Shown: positions 1 to 11,271 of the stretch, in pieces | How positions within the stretch are numbered: position 1 is the stretch's first letter | Layout: the number at the start of each line of letters is the position of its first letter | NCBI GenBank assembly: GCA_031213475.1 | Contig: JARUPZ010000015.1 | Coordinates: forward strand, 10,506,528 to 10,570,527 | Source: Nereocystis luetkeana | Lineage: Eukaryota > Sar > Phaeophyceae > Laminariales > Laminariaceae | Direction of reading: 5' to 3' | DNA length: 64,000 nt | Made by a program: the position numbers and the translations under genes | Notes under the pieces: generated by a model | Databases searched by the model: none | What the model was told of the DNA's origin: nothing | What the model saw: the letters and a program-made list of their open reading frames with translations, nothing else

Positions 1-76
1 GGTACACACAAACACCCATATATTTCGCCTTTTTTACTTACCATATTTGGTCCTATTTACTATGGCTCCCCGTAAT
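1..76. repeat. MITE-like palindrome A, copy cut by the window edge
   Basis: This is the right half of the ~110 bp palindromic element found about 19 times here. It ends in GGTCCTATTTACTATGG followed by CCCCGTAAT. The left arm lies outside the window. Confidence 0.7.
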
Positions 77-841
77 CGTGTTTTACAATAGTGAAATTCG
101 TGGTGGCTATCGTAACACACTTTAGAGGGATTACGTAGATATGGTTAATGATTAATACAACGTTAACAGTTAACATGTTTTTACCGTATTAGCCGCAGCA
201 GTCCGTAGTGTCGAGCGACGTTGTGAGAGGGTGCTAACGGTATGTCTTGCTCCCATAACCTACGTCAAACGGATAACGTATACATATGATCGATAAACAC
301 TATTTGATACATAGCATTATGCCAATGTGTTGCTAATAGCTCGTGTGTAATGCGTGTAGTGGCAGAAGTTTTCAATAGCAGATAACGCACACCCCCAATC
401 TAACATCAAGAATAAGTTACAGCCGTGTTAGCTCGTACGTGCGAGTATGCAGATTACGTAGATGGATAAATTACGCATGACCACAGTGTTAGAGATGGAT
501 AACGTATTAGCGGGGTTTTAAAAATGTGGACTTGTTTTTCGGGGATCCCTTCTAAATATCCCCTGTTTTGGGGTTGTAGTAATGGGGAGGCACTGTTTTT
601 ACCGGGGATAGCATGCTTTCCTCCTCTGGGGATATTTTTGTAGGTATTTCAAACTGGTACGTCGGCGAAATTGGATAACACGGCTACTACAGGCTGAGAT
701 GGCCAAGACCAGTTTTTTAGAGTTCCACGCACATTCTCAGCCCGTTTTAGCGAACTTTGATGGGAAATTTTGGCACGTGCTTCATCATAGTCTTCCCATG
801 TGATTAATTACTGCACCACTCGTTTTTTTTTCGGGGAGCTA
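77..841. other. Intergenic, no gene seen
   Basis: No convincing reading frame. The stretch 110-520 is rich in TAACAC, GTTAC and GATAACG words, like the region 1.9-3.2 kb, so both probably derive from one decayed repeat. Confidence 0.4.
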
Positions 842-1527
842 AGACCTATGCCAATGGAAACGCGAAGTTGAAAAGTTTTTTTTTCAAATATATGGCTTTA
901 AAAAAACAGCCGAAAAAATTCTCGTACCGCCGCTGTGGGGAAAAAAGAGAAAAATGTTTGATTTTTTCTTTTTTTCCCCCCAACGGCTGCAGGCGGCGCA
1001 ATTTGTGTTTTTCTGGTCGCAAATTGTCAGCACGGTGATCGAAACCAGCTCGTGCGACGATCGACCCTCGATCTCGACATAGACTCAGCCCACGGCCAAC
1101 CCACTCGGTATCTGGCAAGCCCAACGAGTATAGATGACGGCCTCGAAGATATCAGGCGGATCCATGGTCTAGGGGGCGAGAGCTTGCCGGCGGCGTCGTA
1201 CGGTATCCTCCCAAACCTGAAAAAAAGACTATTTTTAGCCATTCGAGACGGATGGAGAAGTTTTGTCTTCTGTTTTTTGCAAACCAGCGGCCAAATGTTT
1301 TTTTATCTCACGCCTGGTCAGCTCCCGCCACATGACACCGGCCATGGTGTGAAGACGATGACCCTAGGGTGGGTCGGAGCCCCTAACGAGCGCACTCCGT
1401 TCAGAATTCGTAACGCAATCGTTGGTTTTGTTGATCGATGTCTGTCGAGGACTCGGAATCTCGCCGCTTCGAACCAAAGATCGGCCTGAGTTTTTCTCAA
1501 GCCGATGTTGGCCCAACATCGGCCCCA
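842..1527 (+). mobile_element. TIR element C, truncated copy
   Basis: It starts with the terminal word AGACCTATGCCAATGG and matches the full copies at 28797-29630 and 44987-45816 until about 1527, where similarity stops after the AACATCGGCCCCAG stretch. The far terminus is missing. An open frame through 1052-1489 matches the frames at 29519-28983 (-) and 45294-45632 (+). I do not recognise its product, and conservation may only reflect copying of DNA. Confidence 0.65.
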
Positions 1528-1625
1528 GCGAGCACCCGTCACACACGGGTGGGTAGGTATGTACTCGGAAAGTTCTGAGAGTGAAACCCGAACCCGTAAC
1601 GGGTGGGTTCGGACGAAATCAAAGG

Positions 1626-1812
1626 GTTTTTTCAATGAGAGTACTCGGGTAAAAAACTCGGGTACTCGGACAACAAGTTTTCGTATACGGTTTTTTCAAT
1701 GAGAGTACTCTGGTAAGCTCGGGTACTCGGACAACCCGTTTTCGTATACGGGTTTTTCAATTAGAGTACTCGGGTAAACACGGGTACTCGGACAACCAGT
1801 TTTCGTATACGG
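1626..1812. repeat. Tandem repeat, three units of ~62 bp
   Basis: Three consecutive units each carry TTTTTCAATGAGAGTACTC, then a GGGTACTCGGACAAC stretch, and end in TTTTCGTATACGG. Units differ by a few substitutions. Confidence 0.8.
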
Positions 1813-2390
1813 TGATCACGGGGCGGAGCCACACACAAGCGGATGGCAGTGCATACTACTGTACAATCATCCAACAACAAAAATATCAGGGCGCCGAGTA
1901 TACTCAAAAACATTGATAACGCTACAGATCGATGTCACCCCCGATAACGTAACACTTCGGACAACACTTATCTACGTTATGGGGCCTAACACAGGGACGT
2001 GGTAACGTACTAACACAGTGCTAGCACTGGAGGAGCGGTCACGGTAACGCGGTAACACGGTGTTACCTGGAAACCCTCGATCTCATCCAGCTCTGGTAAA
2101 GTAACATTATCTTATAGGCCACGAATACCTTGAACGGACACTGTGACACAGCAGTATTAGGCTTCGACCAAACACGCACGCACGTTGATCACTCTAACAT
2201 GCCCAGATCGATACCCGCATGTTTACTAAGACGATAACATAATGTTACTGCTGTCTACGCAGCGTTAGGCGTACCTCACTAACAATATCGTGTTACCCTT
2301 AGGAGAAGTGTGTTGCAGCTAACACCCGAACATACCGATACCATGTTGGCCAGCACTGCTAACACATAACGTCGTGTCGCAAATAACACA

Positions 2391-2487
2391 TTAACCCTTT
2401 TAGAACCGCAGTCCCGTTTTGGGGACAAATTACTTAGAATTTGAGTGGGTTGTCCCCAAAATAGGACTGCGGTTCTAAAGGGGTTAA
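2391..2487. repeat. Hairpin element B, copy 1
   Basis: The left arm CCGCAGTCCCGTTTTGGGG pairs with the right arm CCCCAAAATAGGACTGCGG around a short AT-rich loop. CCCTTTTAGAA and TTCTAAAGGGG flank the arms. Confidence 0.8.
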
Positions 2488-2593
2488 CACAACATTACGA
2501 AGTGGCTAGCACTACTACAGTGTAGGCCCGCGATTGAGCAAGAGCCTAACAAGAACAAAATACTAGCTTTTTGGAGAACGCTAATAATTTTGG

Positions 2594-2689
2594 GTTAACT
2601 TTTAGAACCGCAGTCCGCTTTTGGGGACAAACTACTCAATTTTCAAGTCGTTTGCCCCCAAAACGGGACTGCGGTTCTAAAGGGGTTAA
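2594..2689. repeat. Hairpin element B, copy 2
   Basis: Arms AGAACCGCAGTCCGCTTTTG and CAAAACGGGACTGCGGTTCT enclose a loop of about 35 bases. It lies only ~105 bp from copy 1. Confidence 0.8.
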
Positions 2690-3190
2690 GAACAACGGCT
2701 CAGTGGTGACCTCTACACTAAATCCTATAGAATAGCCCATGCTCAAGGTTGTTCGAAGATGGAACCCCAACAAGAATCTCAGGCTTGGCCTGATTGCAGG
2801 TGTTTCTTGTTGGCGGGCCCATACTGTGACCCTACAGCACGTTATCTGGACCCGCCGTCTGATTGCCTTAGGCTCGGACGACGTCGTGATATTAAACCTA
2901 CGTCAGATAAGTACAGTCTTAGCCGGCCAATACGTAACACTATGTTATTAATACGATGTTAGCCTATAGTAAATGCGGAGGTCTCTCTGCGTAAGTTTAT
3001 GCTACGGTGTCCCCGTCAGTGAAGATCTGATTGTAACATTCAGATACCGCCGTCTTACCATAAAAATCAATCCGGGTCTAACATAATGTTACCGAGTTAC
3101 CGTTGGGTGGGGCCGATTTCGTTCTAACGTAATGATGCTACGTTACCCTTTGGGTCTTCTCGACATATAACATGTGTTACCAGGTGCTAC

Positions 3191-3310
3191 TATTACGGGG
3201 GGCCATAGTTGATAGAACCTATGGTATATAGATAAAAACCTATACCAGGTATATTTGACCATTTTTAATAACAATGTTTGGTCCTATTAGCTATGGTCCC
3301 CCGTAATAGT
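3191..3310. repeat. MITE-like palindrome A
   Basis: Inverted arms ATTACGGGGGGCCATAG and CTATGGTCCCCCGTAAT enclose an AT-rich centre. The centre carries the extra word TACCAGGTA, absent from copies such as 11161-11271. Confidence 0.85.
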
Positions 3311-3871
3311 AGCGGTAAAACAGCGTGGCGGAATAATATCACGTACGAGCTGGGTTGGCCAAAACCAACTATTCGATTCGTCCTGCGCTTTCGCAACCAC
3401 TTGTAAGTTTGGCAATAGTGTTACTGGGCCGGCAGCGCATTTGCCGACCTTGATTGTTTTTTAATACGGTTTGGTTTCGTCGATAAATCGAGAAACATCT
3501 ATTTCCCGTCAAAAATGTCAACACTAATATTTGTACGAAAGCCCGACAACCGATGCCGCTGGTACTCGGTGTGAACATTCTTTGAGGTATGCCCAAGTAC
3601 AAAATCCCTTATAAAACGCCTATTTAATAAGTCGATTTGCATCAAGAGATATAAGGTGTACCAGGTATACGATATCCTACACAAAGTCAAGATAATACGA
3701 TGAGATCCACAAAATCTGCTATTCTCACACCGTTTATTCTTTTTTCGACTTCGATTTTTTTTCACGCACTTCTTACGGCCAAGACAAAGAGATGAATCAC
3801 TGCACCACTTGTTTTTACTTTTTTTTCGTCAGTTTTGGTCATAAAGCATTTTTTGGATATATTAAAAATGT
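3311..3871. other. Intergenic, no gene seen
   Basis: AT-rich sequence without a supportable frame. A TACCAGGTA word lies at 3659-3667. Confidence 0.35.
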
Positions 3872-4029
3872 GCCTTAGACCTATGCCAATGGTACAGCGA
3901 AGTTGCAATAAAAAGTTTGAATTTCAAAGATACCCGCCAAAATTTTTCAGAACGCGCTTCCTATGGGCCACCTAAAAAAAAAAAAAGTTCCTAACTTTTG
4001 GGAAAGCCCAAAAAAAGCAAATCTGGGGT
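3872..4029. mobile_element. TIR element C, terminal fragment
   Basis: About 158 bp matches the left end of the copy at 28797, from AGACCTATGCCAATGG through ATTTCAAAGATACCCGCC to GCAAATCTGGGG. It then stops. Its orientation is opposite to that expected if it completed the copy at 842, so it is a separate fragment. Confidence 0.65.
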
Positions 4030-4102
4030 TGACTTCTAATGGATTGCCTGTAATTTCCTTATCATCTTATCACAACAATGTACCCTCTCTGTGGAGTAGT
4101 TT

Positions 4103-4210
4103 ATTAAGGGGGACCATAGTAAATAGGACCAAATATTGTTCGTAAAAGTAGGAAAATATATGGGTTTTTGGCTGTACCGTAGGTCCTATTTACTATGGTC
4201 CCCCGTGATA
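4103..4210. repeat. MITE-like palindrome A
   Basis: Arms AAGGGGGACCATAGTAAATA and TATTTACTATGGTCCCCCGT flank an AT-rich centre. Confidence 0.8.
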
Positions 4211-4273
4211 TTGACCACAGAGATGATTGTTGTACTCTCGTTTGTATCTCATTGCTCTCTATTAATAGGATCG

Positions 4274-4765
4274 AAGAATCTAGGCACGGACACCGGTTGT
4301 GCAGGATGTCGACGGGTAGGAAGAAGGGCGAAGAATCCACGCATACACACTGCACGCATTACCGGTACAGCATACTCCTGGTAACATCGACAAAAACGCC
4401 ATGGTTGTTGCATGTTGTTGTTGTTGTGTTTTTTTTTTTGGTGTGCGGTCGTTCCGTTGTGTTGGTTGTCGGTTGTTGTCGTTTTCTCGTTGTCTTGATT
4501 TGTTTATTTTTTCTCGTTGTCTCGTTTCTCGTTGTTTTTTTTAATCGAAGATGTCAGGAGACATGTCACGCGAGGCAACGCGTGCGCTGTCAAGGGTGTA
4601 CGGCCGAGTGTCTGTGGTGTGTTCTTCACATTAAACCGTTCTTCTACCCGTCGACATCCAGCACAACCAGTGTCCGTGCCGATTCTTCAATCCTAGAGGA
4701 GATACAAGTTATGTGGTCACAAAGCTACGCCAGAGAGATACTACGTTGCCACGTATGCAGTAAGC
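4274..4765. repeat. Dispersed repeat D, inverted pair
   Basis: The segment 4616-4765 (TTCTTCACATTAAACCG, then ACATCCAGCACAACC, then GATTCTTCAATCCTAG) recurs at 11962-12062, 23044-23085 and 30332-30474. Its first part is also present in reverse complement at 4274-4330. Function unknown. Confidence 0.6.
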
Positions 4766-4975
4766 ACAGCAGTGGGCAATGCAATGTCATGTCATTATAC
4801 TAGATACGTAAATGTGCAAGCCTAAAACGCACACACGCTCGTAGAGTGTGGTGTTTCTCAAGGCATGGCAAGGCAAAGTTGCTGTCTGTCGAGCAAGGGT
4901 GGAGTGTGGAAGCGCTATACTTATATATATTTATATCTATATGGAGAGGAACACGAGGGGGGGGGGGTGATTCAC

Positions 4976-5365
4976 CTGCAGCAGTGGCACTCCACCGTCA
5001 GGAGGTCCCGCCATGCCCATCTCCTGAGCTCCGGCCATGGCCACCATCGCCCTCTCCTCCTCCCTCCTCCCGTCCATCGCGTTCTGGTTGCTGCTGCTGC
5101 CGCCACCGGCACCACCACCACCACCACCACCACCACCACCGTCGCCACCCATGCCGCGGTTGTTGGTGTTGTTAGCGTTGCTGTTGGCGTTATTGCTAGC
5201 GCCACCACCACCACCACCACCCCCACCACCACCATCGTTGGTGGTGTTGTTGTTGTTGGCGCTAGCGTTTTGGCTGACGGTGTGCGCGTAACCCCCTCTC
5301 GTTTCCGACGACCTCTCTCCCATCTGGCTGTCCAAGGACGTAAGCGGGGCCTCGTCACTGCTCAA
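4976..5365 (-). CDS. Probable exon of an Asn/Gly-rich protein
   Basis: On the - strand an open block of exactly 390 nt (130 codons) lies between a pyrimidine-rich tract ending in GATCGCAG (acceptor, before 5365) and CTGCAG|GTGAAT (donor, after 4976). The frame begins with Leu-Ser-Ser-Asp-Glu. It then has two polyglycine tracts, encoded by (GGT)n microsatellites, separated by Asn/Ser/Ala-rich stretches, and a charged segment DGRREEERA followed by a Met/Gly-rich end. Such homopolymer-rich disordered segments are common in large algal regulatory proteins, but no domain is recognisable. There is no ATG at its start, so it should be internal, in phase 0 at both ends. Neither adjoining exon was found. 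The alternative is a chance opening created by the microsatellite. Confidence 0.4.
5115..5240. repeat. (CCA)n microsatellites
   Basis: Two CCA/ACC tracts, near 5115-5146 and 5200-5236, encode the polyglycine runs of the - strand exon. Confidence 0.8.
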
Positions 5366-5602
5366 CTGCGATCGGAGAAGAACAAGAGGGAGAAGGAAGC
5401 GCGCGGGGGGGGGGGGGGGGGGGGGGGGTGGGGGGGGGGGGCGTTCGAGCGAAAGGTGTTAGTAGAGCGAGAGAGTGGGGGAGGGAGGTGGGAGGGCTCC
5501 GTAAAATACGCGGAATTGTTACTAATAGTGGTTTCGTCTAACAGAGGAGAGCCTCGTCGGTTCTCAGCTGCGATCGGATTAAAAAAGGGGAGACGGAAGG
5601 GA

Positions 5603-5634
<32 letters not shown>

Positions 5635-5680
5635 GCGTTGGAACGAAAGGTTTTGTGAGAGAATAAGCTGGGGGAGGGGG
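5342..5680. repeat. ~200 bp tandem duplication with long G tracts
   Basis: The segment GCCTCGTC, CTGCGATCGGA, purine-rich stretch, long G run, then GCGTTCGAGCGAAAGG (from ~5350) repeats from ~5551. The second copy ends its G run with GCGTTGGAACGAAAGG. The G runs span 5406-5441 and 5610-5635. On the - strand the duplication copies the acceptor and first codons of the 5365..4976 exon. Confidence 0.65.
5538..5567 (-). pseudogene. Duplicated exon start, decayed
   Basis: On the - strand GATCGCAG is followed by CTGAGAACCGACGAGGC, resembling the real exon start 202 bp away. The frame meets a TAG after nine codons, so this is a dead copy of an acceptor plus exon beginning. Confidence 0.45.
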
Positions 5681-6177
5681 ATCGGAAAGACATGTTTTGT
5701 AAGAAAGAGGGAGCTGAGAGGGGAGGGGGATGTACTCAGGTCATGCGTCGTATAGCCGAACACCCCTTACATCCCTGCAATGCCGGGACGGAGCTCGTCA
5801 GGTTTTCACAGACCAGGCAGATATTCCTTGCACTCCTTTCATGCATGGCTGCAGTGGTATATATAATACCTGGTATGGCAATAGGGTCAGCTGCAGCAGT
5901 AGCCCTCAACTCTTCACGGTACTGTCTCTCTGTCTTCTCGATCTGTGGCCTCGATGCGGCGGAGACAATAATACGTACCGTATTTGATGTGAAGAACACA
6001 TACACACACCGTTTCATCTCCGAGGAAAAACATGATGACACTTTCGACGATACAAGAAACTTATCAGAATTTTATTCTTGGTGGGTATGTACGTACCCTA
6101 TTAGATTAATTGATTGTTTTTTTTGTGTTTATTTTTTTCCGATCAATTTCCCCTTTCCCCTTCGTCTCCAACTTTCG

Positions 6178-6274
6178 TTAACCCCTTTAGCACCGCAGTC
6201 CCGTTTTGGGGACAAACTACTTGAAATTTGACTGGTTTGTACCCAAAACGGGACTGCGGTTCTAAAGGGGTTAA
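6178..6274. repeat. Hairpin element B
   Basis: Arms GCACCGCAGTCCCGTTTTGG and AACGGGACTGCGGTTCTAAA around a short loop. Confidence 0.8.
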
Positions 6275-7824
6275 GCTTGCGCTCTCTCGCTCTCACACAT
6301 CTCCTCATTCGTCGCTCTCGCTCGCGTCTGTTGTCCTGCAGTTCCCACAGCTGTGCCCGAGCATAAGGTCCGCCAACCCGCCCCCCCCCCCCCCCCCCCC
6401 ACCCCCCCCGACTTCCTGGTTGAAGCTCCTGCTGCTCGCGCGAGTATCTTCACCTGTTGTTCAAGGTGAGATCGTAGGTTGTATTTTCGAACGCTATGAC
6501 GGTCGATTCTGCCATTGCTATGTACAGTACGTTTTCCTCCCCTACAACATCACAACATCCAGTTTGTACTCAAATATAAAGACCGTTTCGATTTTACATG
6601 CCAATAGAAAAACGTCCGTTATATATACGGACGGTACGATAGACCAAGCACCAACAATGATTAGTCAGGTACCAGGTATCTCGAGCTTTTGACACCCATT
6701 GCGGCGGCTGCTGCTGCTGCTGCTGCTGCGGCTGCGGCTGTTGTGCTGTTGTGGTCCATCCATCTTCCAGATCTTCCTACGACGCCCATGGCAGGCTTTG
6801 CGTTCGCTCGCCCGAACCGGAGCCCCCCGCCACCACATCATGGTCCGGCTCGTCGGAGTCTCGAGATAGGGACGATGGGCCAACTGCAAGGAGTTATTGC
6901 TTTAATTAATACAGCAGCAGCGGTGGTAGTTGTTCCTTGTTCTTCCGCGTTCTGCTCCCTGCGTACCACAGCTTGTGTCCGGAAATGTAACAACCGTTCA
7001 ACCAAGCTCACGAATACACAAACGGCCCCTACATTTCCGGACGAAGTGGTGTATGCCAGGTACGAGTGCCTGCTGGTACCACCCCGAACCGCGAAGACAT
7101 GAGGATGAATCATGTATGGCAGCAGCTATACCAAAACCATCCTACCAAGGTTGGTGTTTTTTTTATACCTGGTGCGCATTTCCCCTTGAACGCGACAAAC
7201 AGCAGAGCAGCAGCAGCAGCAGTATTAATAGGGCACTGGTCTGGGTTTGGATTGCTTGGATCGCACACAGCAGTCTCGCCGATCGGATTTATTGCGCCCA
7301 TATACAACAGCGTTTATAGTATAACACGAGTATGATAGTATGTTGGACATGTTCGTTCACATGTTGCCCTCGAGATGCTGGCATTCTATCATCTCATGTA
7401 CCGTCACCATTCTCAAGGGCTTGCGTCTGACGACCCCTGCCATTGACGACGCCCTCTCATTGAAGCAAGCCCTAGGCCCTGGCATTGGTGACCAGTGGAA
7501 TGGCGTGGGTGCGCGGACAGATTTGCTTTGAAGTGGAAGCCACCATCACCGGGCTTGCATCTGGGCATGGTACACAGAGGGCGCCATGTGCTGGATGGAT
7601 GGGTAGACGAGGAACGAACGCGTTTATATGTTCGAAAGACAGCAGTATTTTGTTACGACACGTATATACTACATCACATATCATACAACGCGAAAGGCAA
7701 CACACGAGTCGGCAAACTTAGAGACGGACAATAAAAAAAAATAGGACTCCTGAGGGGTCGCCACGCGAAAATTCGTCGGAAGGACTACACCTGTGTTCAT
7801 ATTTATAGTAAAGGCTTGTATTAT
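6275..7824. other. Intergenic, no secure gene
   Basis: It contains a C run at 6380-6410 and a (GCT)n tract at 6705-6740. On the - strand from about 6887 there is a coding-like Asp/Glu/Ser- and Gln-rich frame, but an in-frame TAG interrupts it. I see no gene I can support. Confidence 0.35.
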
Positions 7825-8702
7825 GGCCGGTCCTAACAAGGAAAAAAAACGAAAACGAAAAACGAAATAAACAGACTCTTGCATTTTCGTAAACAACAGC
7901 AGGTTTAGTTTTAAGGAGAGGAAAAAAACGAAGAAAAAAACGAAATAAACAGACTCTTGCATTTTCGGAAACAACAGCAGGTTTAGTTTTCAGGAGAAAA
8001 ACAAAATCGAAGAAAAAAACGAAACAAAAAGATGAAGCCGGGTCATGGCGGTGCAGTTTTTCGGAATGACTTCAACCGCCACAGCGCGTGCTTCCCGGTG
8101 AACGCGCTCGGCAACGATGGGAGATGGACGCAATTCGGACACGCGAGGCACCCTTCACAGCACGCCGCTCTTGCGGTTCAACCCGTTTCCTCCGGAGTGC
8201 TTTATTGATAGAAGTTGTGTACCTGGTACCTGGTATCGGCCATCGCTGTTCGATGGCAGACGTTTGAAGGTGGAGTGGAACTCATGTCGAAGTATTTACC
8301 GCCACAGCCATTCCTGATCCTCCGGTTTCTTGCGAGGGCACCCCTTGGCGATGCCCTATTCATACATGCTCGCGCCGTCAGTCAGACAAGCCGCGTGGCA
8401 GCCACATGCACTACCTCGGCCATCGTGCGCATGCCAACCGCTCGTAAAAAAATTATCGTGGCTTCATCCCAACGCTTCGAGCTCCTCCTATGCTCCTCTT
8501 CGACCCTGGGTATCCCATATTTCGCTTAGTTGGCACCCATTTCGTAAAAATTAAGTGCTCTAGGACTTAAAAAAACGAAATGTGGAAACGGGGGTATCGG
8601 GATCTCCACTTCTATTTTTTTGTAAGTTGACCAATAAAAATCACGTGCTCTCTAGTTCTGCTCTTCGTTTATCATTTTGTGTTCTCCTCGTTAGGACCGG
8701 CC
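7825..8702. mobile_element. Candidate DNA transposon with 13 bp inverted ends
   Basis: GGCCGGTCCTAAC at 7825 is matched by GTTAGGACCGGCC at 8690-8702, giving an 878 bp unit. The left part holds two imperfect direct repeats of ~73 bp (7862-8010) containing AACAGACTCTTGCATTTTCG. No transposase is recognised, so it would be non-autonomous. Confidence 0.5.
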
Positions 8703-8764
8703 CTTAAGGTTAGGGTTGGGGGCCGTTTCTAACGAACCGAAAAAATCATGATTCGTGACAGAGT

Positions 8765-9062
8765 AGTTTTAAGTTCAAGGTCGGGACACTTTGTATCCCT
8801 TCTGAGGTTTGCCTATTGAGCAGGTACTCGTTGGGACTCACGTGTGATGTTTGCTTTCAAATAGAAGAAGAGCCGCTTTATTCCTTTCGTGCATGATGGA
8901 GGCTGAGAGAAATGCTCGTGCATCGCTGAGAAAACACCTGGTTTATCTGAGTTACGCCTCCCAAATACCACAAATACGATCTCAATACCTGAACTCAGGT
9001 AATTACCGGCCTTCCAGCCTCATTCAATACAGTACCATAACACTAGCCCACTCTGATGAACC
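8765..9062. repeat. Direct repeat, copy 1 of 2
   Basis: It shares TTCAAGGTCGGGA, GTTTGCCTATT, GATGTTTGCT, CTTTATTCCTTTCGTGCA and CTCAATACCTGAAC in the same order with 10089-10428. Two ~300 bp direct repeats around ~1 kb could be the long terminal repeats of a small decayed retroelement. Confidence 0.5.
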
Positions 9063-10088
9063 GTACATGCAGAATTATGGGAATTTCATGGAAACCCCGA
9101 TTCCACAAGCTTGAACACGAGTCGAAGGTGCGGCTTCTCATTAACCCGCCCCCACACCTCTGAAACGGCAAGGTTACGAAGCCGGCAAATTACGCCGAAA
9201 AGGAAAGAAAGAATGGAAGGCGTAGCCGTAAGGGACAGGAATAAATTGTCAACGAAAGTAATCGCCAAGTCACCGCAAGGTGGGGTAGGGCGACAACGTG
9301 TTTAGTGGAAAAGCGAAAAGTTAACACAAACAACGAAGCGGTCCCGTGCCCCAGTATGCGTTGTCAATTTTATCCGGATCGCCCCCAGCTCCCGAGCGGG
9401 GGGGGAGATCGGCAAGGCGAGAATGAAACCAACCCGGGATACGCCAAAACCCTCCCAAACCCAGACCATACCAAAACTCCGGAAGCCTGTCCTGTGCCAC
9501 AATGGAGTGACCCGATTATCCAGACCAGCCCCGACACTGAGCGGGGGGCGGGGGCGGCAGGACAACTACGCCAAACAAAAACGTCCCCAACCCGGCCCAA
9601 GAACAAACATATCATTAACATACCGAGCAGAAACAAACCCGACCCGAAAACTCGGAAAAACGTCAAAGAGTAGAAGACAACACCCCAAAGTCCAAGCAAC
9701 CGACAAATAAAAAATATGGAGTGCAGCCGACAACGAGGCGAGAGGAGCTGGGGCCATAACGACGGATGCGGGTGCCGGCGGTCGCGGCCGCGGGACTCGC
9801 GACGGGGGGATAGCGCGCGAGGCAGGTGATCTAGGGCCCCCACCGGGCCCGAAGCCATCGTCGACAGCAGGCGGCGCGGTGCCAGTGGCAGCAGCGGCTG
9901 TTAGTCGGCGGAGTCCGAGTGGAGGTGTGGCCTGAAGGCGGCAAAACATTTAAAGCCGTATGGTTCCCAGGCACGGGCGCAAAGGGGCAGACGCGGCTAG
10001 TTCAGTGATCACAGGGGAATCTCTTCCCTGTAAAATGCTCGTCTGCCGAGGCGCTCGCTGCAGTGACAGTTTTTGCCTTACCTACGAC
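9063..10088. other. GC-rich segment between the direct repeats
   Basis: No reverse transcriptase, protease or integrase motif is visible. Long frames exist on both strands but overlap each other and have skewed composition, so I call no gene. Confidence 0.35.
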
Positions 10089-10428
10089 GCTAATTCTTAG
10101 ATTCAAGGTCGGGATGCTGTGTATCCCTATGTATCCCTTTATACTTTGTATCCCTCTATATCCCTTGTTAGGTTTGCCTATTTGGTACTCACACATGATG
10201 TTTGCTCAGGGATAAATGAAGAGCAGCTTTATTCCTTTCGTGCACGATGGAGACTGAGAGCAAGGCTCGTGCCTCGCTGGGAACCCCCCCAAGCCCCTGG
10301 TTTTCTATCCAAGATATGCCTCCCAAGTACTACGAATACGCTCTCAATACCTGAACCCAGGTAATTGCCGGCCTTTCAGCCTCATCCAAAGCAGTACCAT
10401 AGCATTGGGCCGTTCCCAATGAGCCATT
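10089..10428. repeat. Direct repeat, copy 2 of 2
   Basis: Partner of 8765-9062, including the CTTTATTCCTTTCGTGCA block and the CTGAACCCAGGTAATTGCCG block. Confidence 0.5.
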
Positions 10429-10805
10429 TTTTTTTTTTTCGATTTTTGGCATAACAAAAGATCACGATCCGTGACATTACAGTTCTAATGAAAATAGCTG
10501 AAGACCGTCAAGTTTCGTGATTTTTTAAATTATACCTGGTAAAAAATCCGATATTTCAGTTCCAACTGTTTTTGCGGGTGGAGCCAACTCTCGCGAGTGG
10601 GACACGGCCAGGCCGAGACGGGCCGACCGCGCCTGGCCCGACCCGTGATAGATTTGAATCAAGGGCCGAAGCCTGAGCCAGCCTGCGAGATCCCAAACTC
10701 ACCGACCGTCGGTTAAGCGCGGTCCGTGAGATTCCATCTCGCAGGCCGTCTGCCCGGCATGGCCTGTGACATTCTCAGACCACTTTCGCTCTTCTCTTTG
10801 AGCTG

Positions 10806-10939
10806 ATGCTCCTCCTCCTCCTCCTCCTCCCCCTCCTCCTCCTCCTCCTCCTCCTCCTCCTCCTCCTCCTCCTCCTCCTCCTCCTCCTCCTCCTCCTCCT
10901 CCTCCTCCTCCTCCTCCTCCTCCTCCTCCTCATCCTCCT
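10806..10939. repeat. (TCC)n microsatellite
   Basis: Over 40 near-perfect TCC/CTC triplets. The polyglutamate frame this creates on the - strand has no gene support. Confidence 0.95.
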
Positions 10940-11160
10940 CGAATTTTCGAGGCCACAACGTGTTCGTTAGCCCGCGTCCAGTGGTGTCTTTGGGTAGCCG
11001 GCCGTTGTCCACAAGCGGCATACGAATCAGAGTCTGCCATGCCGCTATACCGACCTCCGGAGACCGTTGGTGCGCGTGGGTCGCGTAGTGCCTTGATCAG
11101 GCGTAATTCAAGACGGGAAAAATGTCACGAATCGTGGTTTTGTTTCTTTTTAGGGAAAAG

Positions 11161-11271
11161 CTATTACGGGGGGCCATAGTTAACAGGACCTATGATATAC
11201 ATAAAAACCTATATATTTAACCATTTTTACTCACAATATTCGGTCCTGTTAACTATGATCCCCCGTAATAG
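11161..11271. repeat. MITE-like palindrome A
   Basis: Arms CTATTACGGGGGGCCATAG and CTATGATCCCCCGTAATAG. The centre has uninterrupted CCTATATATTTAACC and serves as the reference without the TACCAGGTA word. Confidence 0.85.

Larger units (their letters stand above)
1813..3190. other. Intergenic, rich in TAACAC/GTTAC words
   Basis: No gene seen. Words such as GTAACACGG, GTTACC and AACGTAACAC recur in both orientations, suggesting an old decayed repeat. Two hairpin elements (family B) sit inside it. Confidence 0.4.

Noticed and set aside
4865..5755. Longest frame on the + strand (296 codons)
   Set aside because: It is made of poly-His, poly-Thr and polyglycine from microsatellites and G runs, antisense to the more natural - strand exon.
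6665..6889. Coding-like - strand frame with Asp/Glu and poly-Gln
   Set aside because: The plausible frame has an in-frame TAG, and no splice arrangement rescuing it joined in phase to the exon at 5365.
9370..9949. Overlapping GC-rich frames on both strands
   Set aside because: Several frames are open at once because the segment is GC-rich. None has a motif, and the stretch lies between repeats.
10713..11021. Long frame on the - strand with a polyglutamate run
   Set aside because: The frame exists only because a TCC microsatellite is open in several frames. The flanks show no splice sites or coding composition.
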